From Pseudomonas veronii (GTDB lineage Bacteria; Pseudomonadota; Gammaproteobacteria; Pseudomonadales; Pseudomonadaceae): a stretch of 64,000 nucleotides of DNA. Under the pieces are notes generated by a model, which saw only the letters and a list, made by a program, of their open reading frames with translations, had not been told where the DNA came from and ran no database searches. Each line of letters begins with the position of its first letter. Position 1 is the stretch's first letter. Positions 60,198 through 64,000 of this stretch are shown in pieces. Made by a program: the position numbers and the translations under genes. Location: assembly GCF_001439695.1 (NCBI RefSeq), contig NZ_JYLL01000006.1, positions 62,001-126,000 of the forward strand, given 5' to 3'.

Positions 60198-60658
60198 AAC
60201 CGCCCCTTCAATTCGATCACCAATAAATCACAGGCTCGTTCGATCAGGTCCAGGACCCGCTCAAAGCCTTGTTCGCCTTCGTAGTAAGGGTCTGGCACCT
60301 CGTCCACTTCAGAGTCGTAGCGGCGCAGGAACAGGTCGAGCTCGGCCTTGCCCTGCCCCGGCTGCATCGCTTTGAGGTTACGCAGGTTGCTGTGGTCCAT
60401 GGCCAGGATCAGGTCGTAACGCGCAAAGTCGGCGCGGGAGACCTGCTGCGCACGCTGGGCCGACAGATCGTAACCGCGCTGCCGCGCTGCCTGTTGGCTG
60501 CGTGAGTCCGGTGGGTTGCCGATATGCCATTCCCCCGTGCCGGCGGACGCCACGTCGACCTCGCCAGCCAAACCCGCTTCGCGCAATTTATGGCGCAATA
60601 CGCCTTCAGCGGTGGGCGAGCGGCAGATGTTGCCCAGGCAGACAAACAGAACCTCCAT
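60194..60658 (-). CDS. Low-molecular-weight protein tyrosine phosphatase
   Basis: 154 residues. The active site CLGNICRSPTAEGV is at the N terminus (Cys7, Arg13) and the general acid is in VDEVPDPYYEG. In Pseudomonas such enzymes may act on cell-surface sugar regulators. It overlaps kdsB by one base (TGATG) and murB by four. Confidence 0.93.
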   Translation of the reverse strand: MEVLFVCLGNICRSPTAEGVLRHKLREAGLAGEVDVASAGTGEWHIGNPPDSRSQQAARQRGYDLSAQRAQQVSRADFARYDLILAMDHSNLRNLKAMQPGQGKAELDLFLRRYDSEVDEVPDPYYEGEQGFERVLDLIERACDLLVIELKGRL

Positions 60659-61422
60659 CAGGCCCCCAGCAGGCGGCGGACGCGCTCGAGGTCTTCGTGG
60701 GTGTCAACACCCGCAGGCGGTGCTTCCAGAGCATCGCCGACATGGATACGCACGCCGTGCCACAGGGCACGCAGTTGTTCCAGGGATTCGGTGTTTTCCA
60801 GCCAGCACGGGCCCCAACTGACGAAGTCATGCAGGAAACCGGCACGGTAGGCATAGATACCGATGTGACGGCGGTACGGCACGCCTTCTGGCAACCGGTC
60901 AGGATGCCTGGCAAAAGCATCCCGCGCCCAGGGCAACGTCGAGCGGCTGAATGTCAGCGCCAGGCCGTTGATGTCGCTGACCACCTTGACCACGTTCGGG
61001 TTGAACAGCGTTTCAATGTCTTCGATGGGCTCGGCCAGGGTCGCCATGCGCGCTTCGCCATGGGCCGCCAGGTTCGCGGCCACCTGGTCGATCACGCGCG
61101 GCGGGATCAACGGCTCGTCACCTTGCACATTGACCACGATGGCATCAGGCGCCAGGCCAAGTTGTGTGGCCACTTCGGCCAGGCGGTCGGTGCCGGAATT
61201 ATGGTCTTCGCGGGTCAGTACCGCTTCGGCACCGAAGGTTTTGCACGCATCGATAATGCGCGGATCATCGGTGGCCACCACCACGCGTTCGGCGCTGCTT
61301 TTGCAGGCCTGTTCCCACACCAGCTGAATCATCGGCTTGTTGCCGATCAGTTGCAGCGGTTTACCCGGCAAGCGGGTCGAGGCGTAGCGCGATGGAATGA
61401 CAACGGTAAAGGCTGTAGTCAT
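60658..61422 (-). CDS. kdsB: 3-deoxy-manno-octulosonate cytidylyltransferase (KdsB)
   Basis: 254 residues. The nucleotide site is [17 protein letters not shown], with [13 protein letters not shown] in the centre and TLPWARDAF and [16 protein letters not shown] later. It makes CMP-Kdo for lipopolysaccharide, matching lpxK nearby. The start overlaps the Trm112-like stop. Confidence 0.95.
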   Translation of the reverse strand: MTTAFTVVIPSRYASTRLPGKPLQLIGNKPMIQLVWEQACKSSAERVVVATDDPRIIDACKTFGAEAVLTREDHNSGTDRLAEVATQLGLAPDAIVVNVQGDEPLIPPRVIDQVAANLAAHGEARMATLAEPIEDIETLFNPNVVKVVSDINGLALTFSRSTLPWARDAFARHPDRLPEGVPYRRHIGIYAYRAGFLHDFVSWGPCWLENTESLEQLRALWHGVRIHVGDALEAPPAGVDTHEDLERVRRLLGA

Positions 61423-61604
61423 TTATCCAGGCGCTCGTCGGTGGTCAGCGTGCGGGCTTCGCTTTCCAGCATCACCGGGATGCCATCACGGATCGGGTAA
61501 GCCAGGCCGGCGCCTTTGCTGATCAGTTCGGTCTTGTCCGCGCTGAGCTTGAGTGGGCCTTTGCAGATCGGGCAAGCGAGGATGTCGAGCAGTTTGGTGT
61601 CCAT
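61419..61604 (-). CDS. Trm112-family small protein
   Basis: 61 residues: [20 protein letters not shown], with one CxxC and a second potential metal side missing, then [11 protein letters not shown]. In Pseudomonas it sits in the lpxK-kdsB block. AGGAAAC lies 7 bases before the ATG; a longer upstream reading has no family-like sequence. The role is not known. Confidence 0.9.
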   Translation of the reverse strand: MDTKLLDILACPICKGPLKLSADKTELISKGAGLAYPIRDGIPVMLESEARTLTTDERLDK

Positions 61605-61627
61605 GAGTGTTTCCTGGAATGAAGCGT

Positions 61628-62638
61628 TTAAGGCAAGAGACGGGCGGGCAACAGACGCATCAGTTGCATGTCGAACCAGGCGACAAACGCTGGCGACGGC
61701 ACCGCATCCACCGCAAGGTACCACCAGTCGGACTGGGCAAAGGCGCGGCACTTCACCGCGTCCTTCTCGGTCATGACCAGCGGCAATGATGGCGTGAAAT
61801 TCAAGACTTCCGCGCTGTAGGACGCATGGTCGGCAAAAGCATGGGGTATCGGCTGCCAGTGTAGCGTTTCAAGGGTGTTGAAGAAACGTTGCGGGTTGCC
61901 GATACCGGCGACCGCATGCACCTGCTGGCCCGCCGGGAAGTAATCGACCGGCTGGCGTTCGCCGGTTTGCAAGTTGACCAACGCCGTGGGCAGCAGACGA
62001 AAGGCGAAACCATCTTCGCGATCGGCCGCGGCGCCATTATAGAGCAGCGCATCCACGCTCTTCAGGCGCTCCGCCGGTTCGCGCAACGGCCCGGCAGGCA
62101 GGCAGCGGCGATTGCCCAGGCCCCGGGCGGCGTCGATCAGCACCAGCTCAAGGTCGCGAGCCAGGCGGTAATGCTGCAGGCCGTCGTCGGAGAGGATAAG
62201 GTCCAGGGTTTCGCTGGCCAGCAGCGTCTTCACTGCGCGGCTGCGATCGGGGTCGATCATCAAGGGGACGCCGCAGCGCTGCACGATCAGCAAGGGTTCA
62301 TCGCCAGCCACTTCAGCAGCGTGGCCGGCCTCGACCCGCCACGGCAACTGCGGTGGCTTCGCGCCATACCCGCGACTGACCACGCCCACACGCAAACCTC
62401 TGCGCTGGCAATGCTCGATCAACCACAGGATCAACGGCGTCTTGCCAGTCCCGCCCACGGTGATATTGCCGACCACCACCACCGGCACCGGCGATTGGTA
62501 GATCTCGCCCTCGCCCGCCAGGAAGCGCGCGCGCTTGCGCTGCACCACCGTGCGATACAGCGACTCCAGCGGCCGTAGCAACGTCAGCGCCGGATGGCCT
62601 TCGTACCAGGCCTTGAGCAAGCGATCGGACATGGCCAT
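61628..62638 (-). CDS. lpxK: Tetraacyldisaccharide 4'-kinase (LpxK)
   Basis: 336 residues. The P-loop is [19 protein letters not shown] and the second motif is [23 protein letters not shown]; the C-terminal part has [10 protein letters not shown]. It phosphorylates the lipid A precursor at the inner membrane. It overlaps exbD by one base (TGATG). Confidence 0.94.
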   Translation of the reverse strand: MAMSDRLLKAWYEGHPALTLLRPLESLYRTVVQRKRARFLAGEGEIYQSPVPVVVVGNITVGGTGKTPLILWLIEHCQRRGLRVGVVSRGYGAKPPQLPWRVEAGHAAEVAGDEPLLIVQRCGVPLMIDPDRSRAVKTLLASETLDLILSDDGLQHYRLARDLELVLIDAARGLGNRRCLPAGPLREPAERLKSVDALLYNGAAADREDGFAFRLLPTALVNLQTGERQPVDYFPAGQQVHAVAGIGNPQRFFNTLETLHWQPIPHAFADHASYSAEVLNFTPSLPLVMTEKDAVKCRAFAQSDWWYLAVDAVPSPAFVAWFDMQLMRLLPARLLP

Positions 62639-63066
62639 CAGGGTTGGCTCACCGCCTCGACGGTGCTCATGCGCAAGTGGCTGAACCCCAGCTTGCCGGC
62701 AGCGTCCATCGCGGTAATGACAGCCTGGTGCTGGGTCTTGCCATCAGCACTGATCGACAGCGGCATCTTGGTATCGCCACCGGACTCTTTCTGCAGGGCT
62801 TCCATCAGGCTGTTGAGGTCGTTCTTCTCGAGCAACTGGTTATTCACCGAAAACACGCCGTCGGCACTGATGGCGATATCCAGTTGCTTGACTTCCTGGT
62901 CCTCGGCCGGCGAGCCGCTGACCGCTTCCGGCAAATCGACCCGCAGCTGGGTCTGCCGCGTAAAGGTGGTGGTCACGACAAAAAACAGCAGCAGGATAAA
63001 CACCACGTCGATCAGCGACGCGAGGTTGATATCAACATTTTCCCGTTGCTTGCGGCGAAATTTCAC
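62638..63066 (-). CDS. exbD: ExbD/TolR-family biopolymer transport protein
   Basis: 142 residues. A short cytoplasmic start, one membrane helix ([20 protein letters not shown] with the conserved Asp) and a periplasmic domain. With ExbB it forms the proton-driven motor for TonB-type transport. It is not TolR because the tol genes are not here; the partner TonB is outside the window. Confidence 0.9.
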   Translation of the reverse strand: MKFRRKQRENVDINLASLIDVVFILLLFFVVTTTFTRQTQLRVDLPEAVSGSPAEDQEVKQLDIAISADGVFSVNNQLLEKNDLNSLMEALQKESGGDTKMPLSISADGKTQHQAVITAMDAAGKLGFSHLRMSTVEAVSQP

Positions 63067-63698
63067 GCTTTGTCCCCGACCAAGTCCACGTCACGGTCGC
63101 CCTGCACCACTTCCACCAGTTTGATGGCTTCCTGCTCCATGCCGACCACCAACTCATCGATCCGGCGTTGCAGGAAACGGTGGAAGAACACCGAGGGAAT
63201 ACCGACCATCAGGCCCGCTGCCGTGGTGATCAGGGCCTTGGAGATACCACCGGCCAGCACCGCGGCGTTGGTGCTCATGCCCGAGCCCATGAACGAGCTG
63301 AAAATATCGATCATGCCCAGCACCGTGCCCAGCAGGCCGAGCAACGGTGCCATGGCGGCGATGGTGCCGAGGGCGTTGATATAACGCTCCAGCTCATGGA
63401 TGACCCGCGCGGCGGCCTCTTCGATGCACTCTTTCATGATCTCGCGACCATGCTTGGAGTTGGCCAGCCCGGCCGCGAGGATTTCACCCAGGGGTGAATT
63501 GGCACGCAGTTCCTTGAGTTTCTGCTTGTCGAGCTGCTTGTTCTTGATCCAGCCCCAGACCTGCCCCAGCAGATGCTCGGGTGTGACACGGCTGGCGCGC
63601 AAGGTCCACAGGCGTTCGGCAACGATGCCGAGTGCGGCGATGGAGCTCAAGATGATCGGCAACATCATCCAGCCGCCGGATTTGACCAATTCCCACAC
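63063..63698 (-). CDS. exbB: ExbB/TolQ-family proton channel protein
   Basis: 211 residues from a GTG at 63698 (WELVKSGGWMMLPIILSSIA), with GAGGGG about 9 bases upstream. Three helices and the MotA/TolQ/ExbB core LGTIAAMAPLLGLLGTVLGMIDIFSSF are present. An open frame continues far upstream but is not ExbB-like. It overlaps exbD by 4 bases. Confidence 0.92.
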   Translation of the reverse strand: MWELVKSGGWMMLPIILSSIAALGIVAERLWTLRASRVTPEHLLGQVWGWIKNKQLDKQKLKELRANSPLGEILAAGLANSKHGREIMKECIEEAAARVIHELERYINALGTIAAMAPLLGLLGTVLGMIDIFSSFMGSGMSTNAAVLAGGISKALITTAAGLMVGIPSVFFHRFLQRRIDELVVGMEQEAIKLVEVVQGDRDVDLVGDKA

Positions 63699-63807
63699 AG
63701 TGAATGTCCCCTCGAAAAAGTGCGCCACTTTACCATATAGGTCAGGCGGCGGGGCTCGTCGACCCACGACCCGCCGATCACAGGCTTCGGCCATTGGTAA
63801 CGTGCGG

Positions 63808-64000
63808 TTACGGTAGCGCTTCTCGCCAGAAGCGGCGTTGACTGCGCGCAACAATCGGTGGCGCGAAGGCGCCCAATCGCAAACGTACCGCGCCCTGTTC
63901 GGCGCTGTCATACACCTGCGTTCCCAACGCTTGATAGCGCTCCACCACCTGTGGATGAGGATGACCGAACGCATTGCCGCGCCCTCGGGAAATCAGCACC
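63808..64000 (-). CDS. comEC: DNA uptake channel protein ComEC, C-terminal end
   Basis: Only the last 63 residues lie here, ending FAPPIVARSQRRFWREALP after SRGRGNAFGHPHPQVVERYQ. This is the end of the metallo-beta-lactamase-like domain of ComEC/Rec2. The rest extends past the right edge. It lies upstream of exbB as in other Pseudomonas genomes. Confidence 0.85.
   Translation of the reverse strand, partial: VLISRGRGNAFGHPHPQVVERYQALGTQVYDSAEQGAVRLRLGAFAPPIVARSQRRFWREALP

Overview
The window is high-GC gammaproteobacterial DNA that looks like a Pseudomonas of the fluorescens group. The evidence is the hxc type II secretion cluster next to a vreAIR signalling triplet, many REP/REPIN palindromes of the P. 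fluorescens type (GTGGGAGGGGGCTTGCCCCC and TAGGAGCGAGCTTGCTCGC), a near match to the known 272-residue P. fluorescens arylesterase, and the comEC-exbB-exbD-lpxK-kdsB-murB housekeeping block.

Layout. (1) 1-9593: an Hxc-type type II secretion cluster (F, E, D, M, L, K, G on minus; I plus; C minus; H and J plus). A repeat element splits the D and E genes, and a second element of the same family follows J. (2) 10300-12540: vreA-vreI-vreR, a cell-surface signalling set (STN/TonB-C protein, ECF sigma factor, FecR-like anti-sigma), the expected regulator of hxc. (3) 12667-29913: accessory metabolism and detoxification: VOC protein plus alginate-export-like porin, arylesterase, DoxX, LysR/MFS/quinone oxidoreductase, a NemR-like repressor with a DJ-1-like protein and an old-yellow-enzyme reductase, a GlxA-type AraC regulator, GNAT, UppP, two GSTs, a sugar dehydrogenase and a periplasmic mutarotase. 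(4) 30029-32175: an AT-richer two-gene insertion, AAA ATPase plus HNH nuclease, matching the Septu (PtuAB) anti-phage system. (5) 33326-42981: potE, then a glpSTPQUV-type glycerol ABC transporter operon and a divergent sigma-54 activator, with a sigma-54 promoter and a phased GAACA repeat array between them. (6) 43072-49295: small protein, TonB-dependent receptor, lipoprotein, AT-rich gap, OprD-family porin. (7) 49655-58073: a variable region with a P-type cation ATPase preceded by two overlapping small ORFs, a CigR-like protein, a cystatin-like protein, several lipoproteins with look-alike terminators, and the C-terminal remnant of a tyrosine integrase beside a tRNA-Ser. A degenerate copy of part of that tRNA lies near 52.8 kb, so 52.8-58.2 kb may be a decayed island. 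(8) 58432-64000: core genes yccA, murB, LMW-PTP, kdsB, Trm112-like, lpxK, exbD, exbB and the 3' end of comEC, most overlapping by 1-4 bases.

The best candidates for a second look are the sigma-54/GAACA regulatory region, the complementary ATP-site decay of GlpS and GlpT, the PtuAB island, the repeat elements bracketing most of hxc, and the remnant island near tRNA-Ser. All functional calls come from reading motifs and gene order; no database search was run.
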